This document shows positions 45,078 through 55,449 of a stretch of DNA of 64,000 nucleotides, piece by piece; position 1 is the first letter of the stretch, and every line of letters starts with the position of its first letter. Under the pieces are notes generated by a model. The model was given only the letters and a program-made list of their open reading frames with translations, had not been told where the DNA came from and ran no database searches. Position numbers and translations under genes: made by a program. Origin of the DNA: Paludicola sp. MB14-C6 (GTDB taxonomy: Bacteria; Bacillota; Clostridia; Oscillospirales; Ruminococcaceae); NCBI RefSeq assembly GCF_030908625.1, contig NZ_CP133133.1:1674001-1738000 (forward strand), read 5' to 3'.

Positions 45078-47120
45078 GTGAGCGTTACGTTAAATGACCG
45101 AATTGAAAAGCTAAAGGGTGTTGGCGAACGGCGTGCAAAGCTATATCATAAGTTAGGAGTAGATACCATCTACTCCTTATTGCAATTTTATCCAAGAACC
45201 TATTTAGATTACTCAAAGCCTGTGCCAATTGCAGATACAATTATAAACGATAATAACGTTATATTAGCAACTGTATTTCGAAAACAAGGTGAGAAAAGAA
45301 TTCGAAAGGGACTTTCTGTATTTAAGGTCTATGTAAATGATGGAATGAGTAATCTTATTATTACAATATTCAATTCCAAATGGCAGTATGAAGCGTTAAA
45401 AGAAGGAGAACAATACTATTTTTACGGTAAGGTTACGGGAACTTTACTGAAAAGAGAAATGACAGCTCCTTTATTTGTTACCGTAGAAGAGGGCGATATG
45501 TTTCGCCCAATCTACAGCTTAACTGAAGGCTTGACCAATAAAATGATACAAACCAATGTGAAAGAGGCATTAGAGGTATGGGGCGATTGCTTGGATGATG
45601 CAATTCCGAATGAAATAAAAATGAAGCATAACCTTTGTCATCTTCGTTATGCAATTGAAAATATACACTTTCCCAAAGATGAGGAAGCATTGCAGCTCGC
45701 TCGATTTCGGTTAATGTTTGAAGAATTATTGGTATTGCAGTTAGGCTTGATTTTATTAAGAAATAAAGTAAGAACCGAAACGGGAATCATGATAAAAGAT
45801 TGTGATATGGTACCTTTTTATGAATCTTTACCGTTCACATTAACAAATGGGCAGCAGCAAGCAATAAACGAGGGACTTGCCGATATGAAGCGAAACATAC
45901 CAATGAACCGTTTGTGCCAAGGAGATGTAGGCTGTGGTAAAACGATGGTTGCCGCTGCATTAAGTTATGCTTGTCATCATAACGGATTTCAATCTGCAAT
46001 TATGGCACCTACACAAATATTGGCAGAGCAGCATTATGAAACGTTAAGTAATTTGTTGACACCACTTGGAATACACTGTTGTTTACTAACAGGTTCTCAA
46101 AAAGCATCTGAAAAAGCGGCATTACTAGAGGGTATTGAAAACGGGGAATATAGCGTAGTCATTGGCACACATGCTTTGGTGCAAGATACCGTAGTTTTTC
46201 GTAAACTTGGGTTGGTAGTAACGGATGAGCAGCATCGTTTTGGTGTATCGCAAAGGGCAAAGTTGGCTAACAAGGGCGATAATCCGCATTTACTTGTTAT
46301 GTCTGCAACGCCAATTCCGAGAACACTTGCATTAATCATCTATGGGGATTTAGATGTATCTGTTATCAAAGAGCTGCCTAAGGGTAGAAAGCCGATTGAA
46401 ACTTATGCAATAGGAACAGATAAAAGACTTCGTGCGTTAAGCTTTATTAAAAAACACATTGATCAGGGAAGACAAGCATATATTGTTTGCCCGCTTATTG
46501 AAGAGAGTGAAAGCGACCTTATATCCATTCAAGAATATATCAAGGGCTTGCAGAAATCCCCTTTGAGTAACTATAGAATTGCTGCTTTAAACGGTAAGCT
46601 GAAAGGTACTGAAAAAGAAGCAATTATGGGTGCCTTTAAACGCAATGAAATTCAAGTGTTGGTTTCTACAACGGTTGTCGAGGTAGGTGTAGATGTACCA
46701 AATGCCAATATTATGTTGATTGAAAATGCAGAACGGTTTGGTTTGTCACAATTACACCAATTAAGAGGACGTGTTGGGCGAGGAGAATATCAAAGCTTTT
46801 GTATTCTCGTTTCTGACCATCAGGGTGAAGAAAATAAAAAGCGCTTGCAAACCATGACCAAAACCAATGATGGATTTTTAATAGCAGAAGAGGATTTAAA
46901 GCTGCGTGGACCTGGCGACTTTTTCGGAGTGAAACAGCATGGGCTTCCGGCTCTTAAAATTGCAAATTTAGTAGATAATATGGATATGCTACATATGACG
47001 CAAGAAGTAGCGAAAGAAATTTTAGAGTCAGATAGTAAACTTCAATTGCCAGAACATAGAGGTTTGCGAAATGAAGTAAAACGATTGTTTTATCAAAATG
47101 AACAGCGAGCTTTAAATTAA
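45078..47120 (+). CDS. recG: ATP-dependent DNA helicase RecG
   Basis: RecG reverses stalled replication forks and processes branched DNA. The 680-residue protein has the N-terminal wedge/OB domain (about 1-240) with the GVGERRAKLYHKLGVDT helix-hairpin region. Helicase motifs follow: Walker A GDVGCGKTM (about 285), DEQHRFGVSQR (about 388), SATPIPRTLAL (about 414), VSTTVVEVGVDVPNA (about 533) and the QLRGRVGRGE arginine-finger motif (about 560). The start is GTG at 45078 after GAGGATAG. It follows fakA and a small membrane gene, the usual Firmicutes neighbourhood. Confidence 0.97.
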   Translation: MSVTLNDRIEKLKGVGERRAKLYHKLGVDTIYSLLQFYPRTYLDYSKPVPIADTIINDNNVILATVFRKQGEKRIRKGLSVFKVYVNDGMSNLIITIFNSKWQYEALKEGEQYYFYGKVTGTLLKREMTAPLFVTVEEGDMFRPIYSLTEGLTNKMIQTNVKEALEVWGDCLDDAIPNEIKMKHNLCHLRYAIENIHFPKDEEALQLARFRLMFEELLVLQLGLILLRNKVRTETGIMIKDCDMVPFYESLPFTLTNGQQQAINEGLADMKRNIPMNRLCQGDVGCGKTMVAAALSYACHHNGFQSAIMAPTQILAEQHYETLSNLLTPLGIHCCLLTGSQKASEKAALLEGIENGEYSVVIGTHALVQDTVVFRKLGLVVTDEQHRFGVSQRAKLANKGDNPHLLVMSATPIPRTLALIIYGDLDVSVIKELPKGRKPIETYAIGTDKRLRALSFIKKHIDQGRQAYIVCPLIEESESDLISIQEYIKGLQKSPLSNYRIAALNGKLKGTEKEAIMGAFKRNEIQVLVSTTVVEVGVDVPNANIMLIENAERFGLSQLHQLRGRVGRGEYQSFCILVSDHQGEENKKRLQTMTKTNDGFLIAEEDLKLRGPGDFFGVKQHGLPALKIANLVDNMDMLHMTQEVAKEILESDSKLQLPEHRGLRNEVKRLFYQNEQRALN

Positions 47121-47156
47121 TAAGAATAAGATTACAATGTTGAAAATCGGAAAGGA

Positions 47157-48035
47157 ATGAAATCAATTAGAGTATTAAAATATACTATTACACAAGAGCA
47201 TAACGGGAAAACAGTTCAAGACTTTTTAATCGGGGAGCAAGGTTATTCCCGACGTATTATTACAAGGCTAAAACAAAATCGTGGGGATATTCTTTTAAAT
47301 GGTGAGCATATTCGCATGGTTGATCCTATTCATGAGGGCGATATCATACAAGTATCGCTCCACGAAGAAACCTATATTCATTCAAACAGTGAGCTGCAGG
47401 TTCCAATTATATATGAAGACGATGATGTTATCGTTTATAATAAACCGGCAAATATGCCAGTTCACCCTTCTCGTAACCACCAATATGATACTTTGGCAAA
47501 TGCTTTTTGCTATCATATGGAGCAGAAGCATATGCGGGCGACGTTTCGACCGATTAACCGATTGGATCGAGACACAAGCGGTTTAGTAGTAGTTGCAAAG
47601 AATGCACTTAGCGCATCGAAGCTATCAGGTGCAGTTGAAAAGGAGTATACTGCAATTGTTTGTGGCAAGGTTACTCCGCTAGAGGCAACAATTGATGCGC
47701 CAATTATACGATTGGATGATTTCCATATCAAACGTGGAGTAGATAAAAACGGACAGCGTTGTGTTACCCATTATAAAGTGGAGTTGCAAAATGAAAAATA
47801 CTCTCTTGTTCGAATTCATCTTGAAACAGGACGCACGCATCAAATACGAGTTCATTTCAGCCATATTGGATACCCATTAGCAGGTGATGATATGTATGGT
47901 GGAGATATGACAGACATCAAAAGGCAAGCGCTTTGCTGTAATGAGGTATTATTTTTACATCCGCAAACGAACAGTACCATCAAATTATGCATAAATATTC
48001 ACGATGACATGAATAAACTCGTGCAATGTGAATAA
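47157..48035 (+). CDS. RluA-family RNA pseudouridine synthase
   Basis: The 292-residue protein has an S4-like RNA-binding N-terminus (FLIGEQGYSRRIITRLKQNR, about 22-41) and the RluA catalytic domain with the catalytic Asp in NRLDRDTSGLVVVAKN (about 137). The RTHQIRVHFSHIGYPLAGDDMYG block (about 222) follows. It isomerises uridines in rRNA or tRNA; the target site cannot be told. The ATG at 47157 directly follows GGAAAGGA, an unusually short spacing, with no better start nearby. Confidence 0.93.
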   Translation: MKSIRVLKYTITQEHNGKTVQDFLIGEQGYSRRIITRLKQNRGDILLNGEHIRMVDPIHEGDIIQVSLHEETYIHSNSELQVPIIYEDDDVIVYNKPANMPVHPSRNHQYDTLANAFCYHMEQKHMRATFRPINRLDRDTSGLVVVAKNALSASKLSGAVEKEYTAIVCGKVTPLEATIDAPIIRLDDFHIKRGVDKNGQRCVTHYKVELQNEKYSLVRIHLETGRTHQIRVHFSHIGYPLAGDDMYGGDMTDIKRQALCCNEVLFLHPQTNSTIKLCINIHDDMNKLVQCE

Positions 48036-48148
48036 ATATTCACAAAACTTGCATTTTCCTCTTGCAATTATTCAAAACATATGTTAGAGTATTATCAACA
48101 AATAAAACAAATACTAATTTGAAGAAAACATAATGGAGGAATGGCAAT

Positions 48149-48910
48149 ATGAAAAAAATAATATCAATATTACTGATAACAATCATGGTTGCTGCAATGT
48201 TTGTTGGTTGTAAGGGAAATGAAAACAGCTTAGAAGCAATCAAAAAAAATGGCAAAATTACAATGTTAACAAATGCAACTTTTGCACCATTTGAATTTGT
48301 TGAAAACAATAAGGTTGTTGGTGTTGACCCTGAGTTAGCTCAAATGATCGCAGATGAAATCGGCGTAAAGCTTGAAATTACAAACATGGACTTTGATTTA
48401 TTAGTTGACTATGTAAAAACAGGTAAAGGCGATTTTGCTGCAGCAGGAATGACAATTACAGATGAAAGAAAAAAACAAGTGGATTTTTCAATTGAGTATA
48501 CAACTTCTACACAATATATTATTGTGAAAAAAGGTACAGATGTAAAATCATTTAGTCCAAATGGAAAAGTAATTGGTGTTCAACAAGGAACAACAGGTGA
48601 CTTATTCTATGCAAGCGACAAAAAGGTAATCCAAGCGAAAGAAGTAAAACGTTATAAATCATCAATAGATGCTGCGAAAGATATCCTTTTAGGAAGAGTA
48701 GATTGCGTTATAGTTGATGAACTTCCTGCTAAAAAAATTGTAGAGCAAAATAAAGATACATTAGAATGCTTTAACCCAGGTTATGAGCCGGAATCATATG
48801 CTTTTGCAGTAAAGAAAGAAAATAAAGAATTATTAGATGTAATTAACAAAGTATTGCAAAAACAAGTAGAAAGTGGTAAAGTGAAAGAACTAGTACTAAA
48901 GCACTCATAA
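48149..48910 (+). CDS. Amino acid ABC transporter substrate-binding lipoprotein
   Basis: The 253-residue protein has a signal peptide with lipobox FVGC (about 18-21) and a periplasmic-binding type II fold (family 3): ITMLTNATFAPFEFVENNKVVGVDPELAQMI at the start and GRVDCVIVDELPA near 190, residues typical of polar amino acid binders. It captures the amino acid outside the cell for the permease and ATPase encoded next. The ATG follows TGGAGG. A strong hairpin after the gene could make it more abundant than the permease. The precise amino acid is not readable. Confidence 0.94.
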   Translation: MKKIISILLITIMVAAMFVGCKGNENSLEAIKKNGKITMLTNATFAPFEFVENNKVVGVDPELAQMIADEIGVKLEITNMDFDLLVDYVKTGKGDFAAAGMTITDERKKQVDFSIEYTTSTQYIIVKKGTDVKSFSPNGKVIGVQQGTTGDLFYASDKKVIQAKEVKRYKSSIDAAKDILLGRVDCVIVDELPAKKIVEQNKDTLECFNPGYEPESYAFAVKKENKELLDVINKVLQKQVESGKVKELVLKHS

Positions 48911-48929
48911 TTAAAAAAGAATAGTAATA

Positions 48930-48958
48930 TAACAGCAGACGATTACTGTCTGCTGTTA
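48930..48958 (+). terminator. Intercistronic hairpin after the substrate-binding gene
   Basis: TAACAGCAGAC (48930-48940) and GTCTGCTGTTA (48948-48958) are exact complements. With no long T-run it probably stabilises the upstream mRNA or partly terminates, giving more binding protein than permease. Confidence 0.65.
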
Positions 48959-48979
48959 TGTTGATTTATTAGAAAGGTA

Positions 48980-49675
48980 ATGGAGAGAATGGAAGGCATT
49001 TTAAATGAGATATATGATGCTCTATTTAAAGAACAAAGATATCTAATGATATTAGATGGCTTAAAAAATACGCTTATTATTGCACTTTTTGCAACCATAA
49101 TCGGTGTAATAATCGGAACGATTGTTGCAATAGTAAAAAATGCGAGCATTGGACGTAAATCACTTTGGATTTTTGATAAAATATGCGATTTATATATTAC
49201 AATTATTCGTGGCACTCCGCTTATGATTCAATTATTGATTTTGGCAGGAGCAATTATGGCATCAGTTAAAAACTACATTCTGATTGCTATTGTTGGATTC
49301 GGTTTGAACTCTGGTGCATATGTTGCCGAGATTATTCGTGCGGGTATTTTAGCAGTAGATAAAGGGCAAATGGAAGCAGGACGCTCTTTGGGATTAACCA
49401 GCGCACAAACAATGAAAAAAATAATAATGCCACAAGCAATTAAAAACATATTACCGGCTTTAGGCAATGAGTTTATTGTATTGTTAAAAGAAACATCCAT
49501 TGCAGGATATATTGCCGTTCAAGATTTAACGAATGTCGGAAACGTGATTCGTGCAAGTTCCTATAATACTGCGATATATTTCATTATTGCAGGTATTTAC
49601 TTATTGTTGGTTGTTGGTATGACAGCCATTTTAAAACGTTTTGAGATGAGGTTGGCTAAGAGTGATAGAGGTTAA
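48980..49675 (+). CDS. Amino acid ABC transporter permease
   Basis: The 231-residue HisM/GlnP-type permease has about five transmembrane helices and the EAA loop contacting the ATPase ([25 protein letters not shown], about 113-138), followed by the [15 protein letters not shown] coupling segment. Two starts are possible: ATG 48980 (after GAAAGG) or ATG 48989 (after GGAGAG). Its 3' end overlaps the ATPase start by 14 bases, so translation is coupled. Confidence 0.94.
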   Translation: MERMEGILNEIYDALFKEQRYLMILDGLKNTLIIALFATIIGVIIGTIVAIVKNASIGRKSLWIFDKICDLYITIIRGTPLMIQLLILAGAIMASVKNYILIAIVGFGLNSGAYVAEIIRAGILAVDKGQMEAGRSLGLTSAQTMKKIIMPQAIKNILPALGNEFIVLLKETSIAGYIAVQDLTNVGNVIRASSYNTAIYFIIAGIYLLLVVGMTAILKRFEMRLAKSDRG

Positions 49676-50384
49676 AAATTTATACAAAAAATTCGGCGAT
49701 AATCATGTGTTAAACAATATTACTGAAACAATTTCCAAAGGCGAAAAGGTTGTTGTTGTCGGTCCTTCAGGTTCCGGTAAATCTACATTTTTACGTTGCC
49801 TTAATTTATTAGAAATGCCAACCGACGGAGAGATTTGGTTTGAAGGCAATAATATTACCGATAAAAAAACGAATATCAATCAGCTAAGACAAAAGATGGG
49901 AATGGTATTTCAACATTTTAATTTGTTCCCACATTTAACAATTCTACAAAATATCACATTAGCACCAATTACGTTAAAATTGCAAACGAAAGAAGAAGCG
50001 GAAGCCAATGCCAAACGTTTATTGGAGCGAATTGGTCTTTTAGATAAAGCAGACAGCTATCCTTCTATGATTTCAGGTGGCCAAAAACAACGTATTGCGA
50101 TTGTTCGTGCGTTGGCAATGAATCCTGATGTTATGTTATTTGATGAGCCAACTTCTGCACTTGACCCTGAAATGGTGGGCGAGGTATTAGAACTCATGAA
50201 AGAACTTGCAAATGAAGGTATGACGATGGTTGTGGTTACTCATGAAATGGGATTTGCCAGAGAAGTTGCTACTCGTGTATTATTCATGGATGGCGGACAA
50301 ATTGTAGAGCAAAACAATCCAAAAGACTTTTTTGAAAATCCACAGCATGAACGTTTACAAGAATTTCTTGCAAAAGTGCTTTAA
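49662..50384 (+). CDS. Amino acid ABC transporter ATP-binding protein
   Basis: The 240-residue ATPase (GlnQ/HisP type) has Walker [10 protein letters not shown] (about 33-41), Q-loop FQHFNLFPH, signature [11 protein letters not shown] (about 134), Walker [13 protein letters not shown] (about 154) and H-loop [11 protein letters not shown] (about 188). It powers import with the two preceding gene products. The start is GTG at 49662, overlapping the permease gene. A strong terminator follows. Confidence 0.96.
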   Translation: MIEVKNLYKKFGDNHVLNNITETISKGEKVVVVGPSGSGKSTFLRCLNLLEMPTDGEIWFEGNNITDKKTNINQLRQKMGMVFQHFNLFPHLTILQNITLAPITLKLQTKEEAEANAKRLLERIGLLDKADSYPSMISGGQKQRIAIVRALAMNPDVMLFDEPTSALDPEMVGEVLELMKELANEGMTMVVVTHEMGFAREVATRVLFMDGGQIVEQNNPKDFFENPQHERLQEFLAKVL

Positions 50385-50393
50385 TAAAATTAG

Positions 50394-50420
50394 AAAAAAC
50401 TGGCGAAAGCCAGTTTTTTT
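50394..50420 (+). terminator. Terminator of the amino acid ABC operon
   Basis: AAAAAACTGGC (50394-50404), a GAAA loop and GCCAGTTTTTT (50409-50419): a classic rho-independent structure. Confidence 0.92.
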
Positions 50421-50576
50421 GTTATAATAGATAGTATAAAGTTAGAATCCACGATTCGTGGAGTCATTCAATTACTCGTAGGTAGCAATCTTTTTGCAAT
50501 ATAGTATAGTAGTTAATGAAGGCGAAAATCGAAAGAAAATCTTTCAATCTTTGCTGCGAAAGGAGTAGGTATTACT

Positions 50577-51269
50577 ATGGAACAAATACAGATAAGTTAT
50601 ATGATAGCAACAAGAAGAAAGCAACTCGCAATGACACAGCAACAGATAGCAGATCAACTAGGAGTAACGAATAAAGCGGTATCTAAATGGGAAACAGGAG
50701 ACGGTTATCCTGATATTACTATCATTCCTGCTTTAGCTGAAATTCTACAAATAACTACCGATGAGCTTTTAACCGGGGAAAAGTCAAAATTACAAATAGT
50801 ATTTAACCCTAATGCCCCATATACAAAAAACGAATGTATACATGAATTTAGTACAATGAAACCAGTTACTATTTTTTTAACGGTATTAGGGGTAATTTTA
50901 GCATTCTGTTTTTGGATTGCATGGCAAAGCTTTGCATGGTCATTTGGGGTATGCGGTGTTCTAACTGCAGTAAGTTTATTCTGTCGTTATGTTGCATTTA
51001 TTGAATTCAAAAATAAACTCAGTCGTATAGGAGATACCTCAGTTGATTTTAATGAGCTAAAAGCGGAAGAATACAATAGTGTTTTATGGAATGTGTGGCT
51101 TGGTATAACACCATTATGTTATATGATAATCAAGCAATTCTTGATTGGATATCTTCTAAACCCTGCACCTGATTTCGTACATTTATTGCTTTCGTGGTTA
51201 TTAGCAGCTTTTATTTCTTTAATCATTACTATAGTACTAAGAAAGAAGGCAAAAGGCATTTTACGATAA
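50577..51269 (+). CDS. XRE-family regulator with membrane segments
   Basis: The 230-residue protein has an N-terminal helix-turn-helix (ISYMIATRRKQLAMTQQQIA, then LGVTNKAVSKWETGDGYPDI, about 5-45). Three or four transmembrane helices follow (about 98-120, 121-140, 170-192 and 205-222). Such membrane-tethered XRE proteins may sense envelope conditions. GAAAGGAG precedes the ATG. A single-gene unit ending at a terminator shared with the convergent exporter operon. The target genes are unknown. Confidence 0.88.
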   Translation: MEQIQISYMIATRRKQLAMTQQQIADQLGVTNKAVSKWETGDGYPDITIIPALAEILQITTDELLTGEKSKLQIVFNPNAPYTKNECIHEFSTMKPVTIFLTVLGVILAFCFWIAWQSFAWSFGVCGVLTAVSLFCRYVAFIEFKNKLSRIGDTSVDFNELKAEEYNSVLWNVWLGITPLCYMIIKQFLIGYLLNPAPDFVHLLLSWLLAAFISLIITIVLRKKAKGILR

Positions 51270-51273
51270 CAGT

Positions 51274-51307
51274 AAAAAATCACTCCAAGTAAATGGAGCG
51301 ATTTTTT
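51274..51307. terminator. Bidirectional terminator between XRE gene and exporter operon
   Basis: AAAAAATC-CTCC (51274-51286) pairs with GGAG-GATTTTTT (51295-51307), with one A/C mismatch. A-runs and T-runs on both sides suit the convergent genes. Confidence 0.85.
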
Positions 51308-51312
51308 GTTTG

Positions 51313-53172
51313 TTATGCAATTGCTTCGGTTCGTTCAAATTGAGAATTATATAGATTTGCATAGAATCCATTTGCCGAAATAAGCTCTTCATGGTTACCT
51401 TGCTCGATGATATCGCCATCTTTCATAACTAAGATTAAATCGGCGTCACGAATGGTTGAAAGCCTATGAGCAATAACAAAGCTGGTTCTTCCGCTCATTA
51501 GATTATCCATAGCTTTTTGAATACGGATTTCTGTTCGGGTATCAACAGAGCTTGTTGCTTCGTCTAAAATCAAAATCTTAGGGTCAGCAAGAATGGCTCT
51601 AGCAATGGTAAGCAACTGCTTTTGTCCTTGTGAAATGTTGCTTGCCTCTTCATTTAACTCCATTTGATAGCCTTTTGGAAGTGTCTTGATAAAATGGTCA
51701 ACATGAGCCGCTTTTGCAGCTGCAATTACTTCTTCGTCAGTTGCATTTAATCTGCCATAACGAATGTTTTCCATAATCGTATCGTTAAATAACCAAGTAT
51801 CCTGTAATACCATACCAAACATATCTCGTAGTTCAGTGCGGTTAAAATCGCGAATATCGTGGCCGTCTATTAAGATTGCGCCACTATTCACATCATAAAA
51901 ACGCATAAGCAGTTTAATCATAGTTGTTTTACCTGCTCCTGTAGGCCCAACTATAGCTACTTTTTGTCCTTGTTTTACAGTAGCGCTAAAGTCGTTGATA
52001 ATAATTTTTTCTGGATCATAGCCAAAATGAACAGCCTTGAAAGCAACATTGCCTTCTAGTTTATCAATATGAACTGGATTTTCAACAAATTGATCTTCTT
52101 CTTCCTCGTTCAAAAATTCAAATACACGTTCTGCAGCTGCAGCGGTAGATTGTAGTAGATTAGCGACTTGAGCCACTTGAGCAATTGGTTGGGTAAAGCT
52201 GCGGATATATTGAATAAAGGATTGAATATCACCAACTTGAATGGTGTTTTTGATTACAAGGTATCCACCAAGAATGGACACTGCAACATAGCCTAGGTTA
52301 CCAACAAACGTCATAACAGGCATCATCATTCCGGATAAAAATTGAGATTTCCAAGCAGATTGATAAAGTGTTTCATTCATTTTATCAAATTCATTTGTAA
52401 CCTTTTCTTCTCCATTAAATGCTTTTACAATGTTTAATCCACCGAATACTTCTTCAACTTGACCATTTACATGACCAAGATATTCTTGTTGTGATTTAAA
52501 GTATTTTTGTGAACGTTTGACAACGCCAGTAATCAAAAGCATGGATAATGGAAGAATCAAAAGCGCAACTAAAGTCATTTGCCAGCTGATAGAAAACATC
52601 ATTATCAGTACACCAATGATTAAAGTAATGGATGAAATAACTTGAGTCATACTTTGGTTTAAGCTTTGGCTTAAAGTATCAATATCGTTTGTCACTCTTG
52701 ATAACACTTCACCATGTGTTCTGCTTTCAAAATATTTTAATGGCATACGATTGATTTTTTCGGAAATTTCTTTTCTAAAATTATAAGAAACCTTTTGCGT
52801 TACGTTAGTCATGAAATAACCTTGAAGAAAAGAAAATACTGCACTGATAATATATAGTCCAAGTAAGAATAAAAGGATGGTTCCGATTTTTGTAAAGTTA
52901 ATTCCTCCACCTTGCCCTTTAATTTTTTCAATCAAACCATTGAAAATTTCAGTGGTTGCATTACCTAAAATTTTTGGACCAATTATTGCGAAAGCAGCAC
53001 TTCCAATTGCAAAAATAACAACAAGCAAAATAGATAATTTATATTGAGCAAGATGAGAAATCAAGCTTTTCATTGTGCCTTTAAAGTTTTTTGCTTTTTC
53101 GCCGCTCATAGCGCCCATAGGGCCGCCCATGCCGCCCATAGGGCCACGCTTTGGTTGTTTTGCATTACTCAT
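51313..53172 (-). CDS. ABC exporter half-transporter, catalytically competent subunit
   Basis: The 619-residue fused permease-ATPase begins with a Gly/Met-rich tail (RGPMGGMGGPMGAM), then six transmembrane helices (about 40-330) and the ATPase: Walker A GPTGAGKTT (about 405), signature NISQGQKQLL, Walker B ILILDEATSSVD with catalytic Glu, and the switch His in VIAHRLSTI. It pairs with the subunit encoded upstream to export drugs or lipids. The ATG at 53172 follows AAAGGAGGAG and overlaps the upstream stop by 8 bases, showing translational coupling. The substrate is unknown. Confidence 0.93.
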   Translation of the reverse strand: MSNAKQPKRGPMGGMGGPMGAMSGEKAKNFKGTMKSLISHLAQYKLSILLVVIFAIGSAAFAIIGPKILGNATTEIFNGLIEKIKGQGGGINFTKIGTILLFLLGLYIISAVFSFLQGYFMTNVTQKVSYNFRKEISEKINRMPLKYFESRTHGEVLSRVTNDIDTLSQSLNQSMTQVISSITLIIGVLIMMFSISWQMTLVALLILPLSMLLITGVVKRSQKYFKSQQEYLGHVNGQVEEVFGGLNIVKAFNGEEKVTNEFDKMNETLYQSAWKSQFLSGMMMPVMTFVGNLGYVAVSILGGYLVIKNTIQVGDIQSFIQYIRSFTQPIAQVAQVANLLQSTAAAAERVFEFLNEEEEDQFVENPVHIDKLEGNVAFKAVHFGYDPEKIIINDFSATVKQGQKVAIVGPTGAGKTTMIKLLMRFYDVNSGAILIDGHDIRDFNRTELRDMFGMVLQDTWLFNDTIMENIRYGRLNATDEEVIAAAKAAHVDHFIKTLPKGYQMELNEEASNISQGQKQLLTIARAILADPKILILDEATSSVDTRTEIRIQKAMDNLMSGRTSFVIAHRLSTIRDADLILVMKDGDIIEQGNHEELISANGFYANLYNSQFERTEAIA

Positions 53173-55396
53173 GTTCAAGCTCCTCCTTTGATAATTGTGA
53201 TTGAGCAATTTGTTTGTATACATCACAGCTTTTAAGAAGCTCTTTATGAGTTCCTTTGCCGATAATTTGACCTTCATCTAATACAATTATTTGGTCAGCG
53301 TGTAGAATGGTACTGATTCTTTGTGCAACAATTAAAACGGTACTGTTAGCAGTATTGCTTTTCAAGGCTTTACGTAAAGCAACATCCGTTTTATAGTCAA
53401 GTGCAGAAAAACTGTCATCAAAAATATATACTTCCGGTTGCTTTGCAATCGCTCTTGCAATAGAAAGACGTTGCTTTTGGCCGCCTGATACATTGGTGCC
53501 GCCTTGTGAAATTTCAGAGTTATACTGCTCCGATTTGCTTTCGATAAATTCGGTTGCTTGGGCTATTTCAGCAGCTTTTTTCATAACGTCATCCGAAGTG
53601 TCATATGCGCCATATTTTATATTGGATTCAATTGTACCTGAGAACAATACACTTTTTTGAGGAACATATCCAATTTTTTCTCTTAAATCGTGTAAGGTTA
53701 CGTTGCGAATGTCTACGCCATCTAATAAAATCTCGCCCTTTGTTACATCATAAAAACGAGGTATAAGGTTAATCAAAGTAGATTTACCACTACCCGTACT
53801 TCCGATAAATGCCGTTGTTTCCCCAGGCTTTGCAACAAAGCTAATATTGGAAAGGACATCTTCTAAAGCATCTGGATAATGGAAGGAAACATCTTTAAAC
53901 TCAACATATCCTTTGTGGTCTAATTTTGTTTCTTGCGGTGTTTCAGGGTCGATAATACTGCTGTTCGTTTTTAATACTTCATCAATACGTGCTGCAGAAA
54001 CAGAAGCACGAGGTAGCATAATTGAAATCATAGAAATCATTAAGAAGGACATAATAATTTGCATGGTATATTGAATAAACGCCATCATATCGCCAACTTG
54101 CATAGCACCTGTGTCGATTCCCTGTGCACCTTTCCAAACAATTAAAATAGCAATACTGTTCATGATAAACATCATAGCCGGCATCATAAATGTCATAATG
54201 CGGTTTACAAATAGATTTGTTTTTGTTAAATCACGGTTTGCTTTATCAAAACGTTGTTCTTCATGCTTTTGTGTGCTGAATGCACGAATAACAGGAATAC
54301 CCGTTAAAATTTCACGAGTAACGAGGTTTAGTCTATCAATTAAAGATTGTAATTTCTTGAATCGAGGCATTGCTACACCAAATAGAACAAGGACAAGAGA
54401 TAATATTGCCATAACAGCTACTGCAATAATCCATGCCATAGAAGTGTTCGTATTTAATACTTTAATAACACCGCCGATACCAAGGATTGGTGCATAGAAA
54501 ACAATACGTAACAGCATAACCATCAGCATTTGAATTTGTTGGATGTCATTTGTGCTTCTTGTTATCAATGAAGCAGTAGAAAATTTGTCTAGTTCAGCGT
54601 TAGAGAAGGATACTACTTTTCGGAAAACACCTTGGCGTAAATTCATACCAAGTTTTGCAGCAACACGAGCTCCTAAATAGCCTACCAATACCGTTGCAGC
54701 CATACTTAGTAATGCAATACCAATCATTTTTAAACCTGCTAAAAGAATGAAATTGCTTTGTAAACGCTCGGTGTTAATGCCGATGGCAGTGTATTCTTTC
54801 TTGGTAAAGGCAACTGCACTTTGTCTTATAATACTATCCGGCATATCTTGAAACATTGCATTAATTTTATCGACCAAAGGGGTTAGCTGTTGCTTTGGTA
54901 GGTTAGCAAGAATATCTAAAGTAGATAGAGTTGCTTGCTTCATTTGTGGTGGGAGTTGAGCCTTTAAGTTATCTTCAAAAGGCTTGAGTTCTTTTGCTCC
55001 GCTTTCTAATCCACCTACTAAAAGCATCGGTTTTGCAAAAATGTTGTTAAGCTCTTCTATTTTTGATTTATCTTTGGTGTTAAGTTGATATAATGGTTCT
55101 TTTTCTAAAACATTATACTGGCTTTTTAAAGCATTCCCGACTTCTAACAGTGTATAGGAATCTAAGACCTTTTTATAATCACTTTCTGATATGAATAGGC
55201 TGAGTTTTTCCATTTCAGCTTTGCGAATAACATCGGGAGTAGCCTGTTCAATACCACCTTGCTGAATACCGACATTAACGATCTTGGATGTATAATCCGG
55301 TAAGGATAGATCGCAAACTGCTTGCACAACCAAAAGTGCAACAATTGCTAAAATAGAAAAAGTAAATTGTTTCAGATGTTTGATGAGTTTAAACAT
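53165..55396 (-). CDS. ABC exporter half-transporter, degenerate-site subunit
   Basis: The 743-residue subunit has a transmembrane helix, then an unusual extracellular insertion of about 160 residues (about 35-200), the remaining helices (about 210-470) and an ATPase: Walker A GSTGSGKST, signature VSGGQKQRLSI and Walker B VYIFDDSFSALD. Here the catalytic Glu is Asp, and the switch His is Gln (VAQRIST). This is the pattern of the inactive site in heterodimeric exporters of the TM287/288 or BmrCD kind. It is the first exporter gene after the MarR gene and is coupled to its partner. Confidence 0.92.
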   Translation of the reverse strand: MFKLIKHLKQFTFSILAIVALLVVQAVCDLSLPDYTSKIVNVGIQQGGIEQATPDVIRKAEMEKLSLFISESDYKKVLDSYTLLEVGNALKSQYNVLEKEPLYQLNTKDKSKIEELNNIFAKPMLLVGGLESGAKELKPFEDNLKAQLPPQMKQATLSTLDILANLPKQQLTPLVDKINAMFQDMPDSIIRQSAVAFTKKEYTAIGINTERLQSNFILLAGLKMIGIALLSMAATVLVGYLGARVAAKLGMNLRQGVFRKVVSFSNAELDKFSTASLITRSTNDIQQIQMLMVMLLRIVFYAPILGIGGVIKVLNTNTSMAWIIAVAVMAILSLVLVLFGVAMPRFKKLQSLIDRLNLVTREILTGIPVIRAFSTQKHEEQRFDKANRDLTKTNLFVNRIMTFMMPAMMFIMNSIAILIVWKGAQGIDTGAMQVGDMMAFIQYTMQIIMSFLMISMISIMLPRASVSAARIDEVLKTNSSIIDPETPQETKLDHKGYVEFKDVSFHYPDALEDVLSNISFVAKPGETTAFIGSTGSGKSTLINLIPRFYDVTKGEILLDGVDIRNVTLHDLREKIGYVPQKSVLFSGTIESNIKYGAYDTSDDVMKKAAEIAQATEFIESKSEQYNSEISQGGTNVSGGQKQRLSIARAIAKQPEVYIFDDSFSALDYKTDVALRKALKSNTANSTVLIVAQRISTILHADQIIVLDEGQIIGKGTHKELLKSCDVYKQIAQSQLSKEELEHE

Positions 55397-55449
55397 GAAT
55401 TGTTATCCTTTCAAGTAAAGAGTATCTATATCATACACCATTTAGTATG

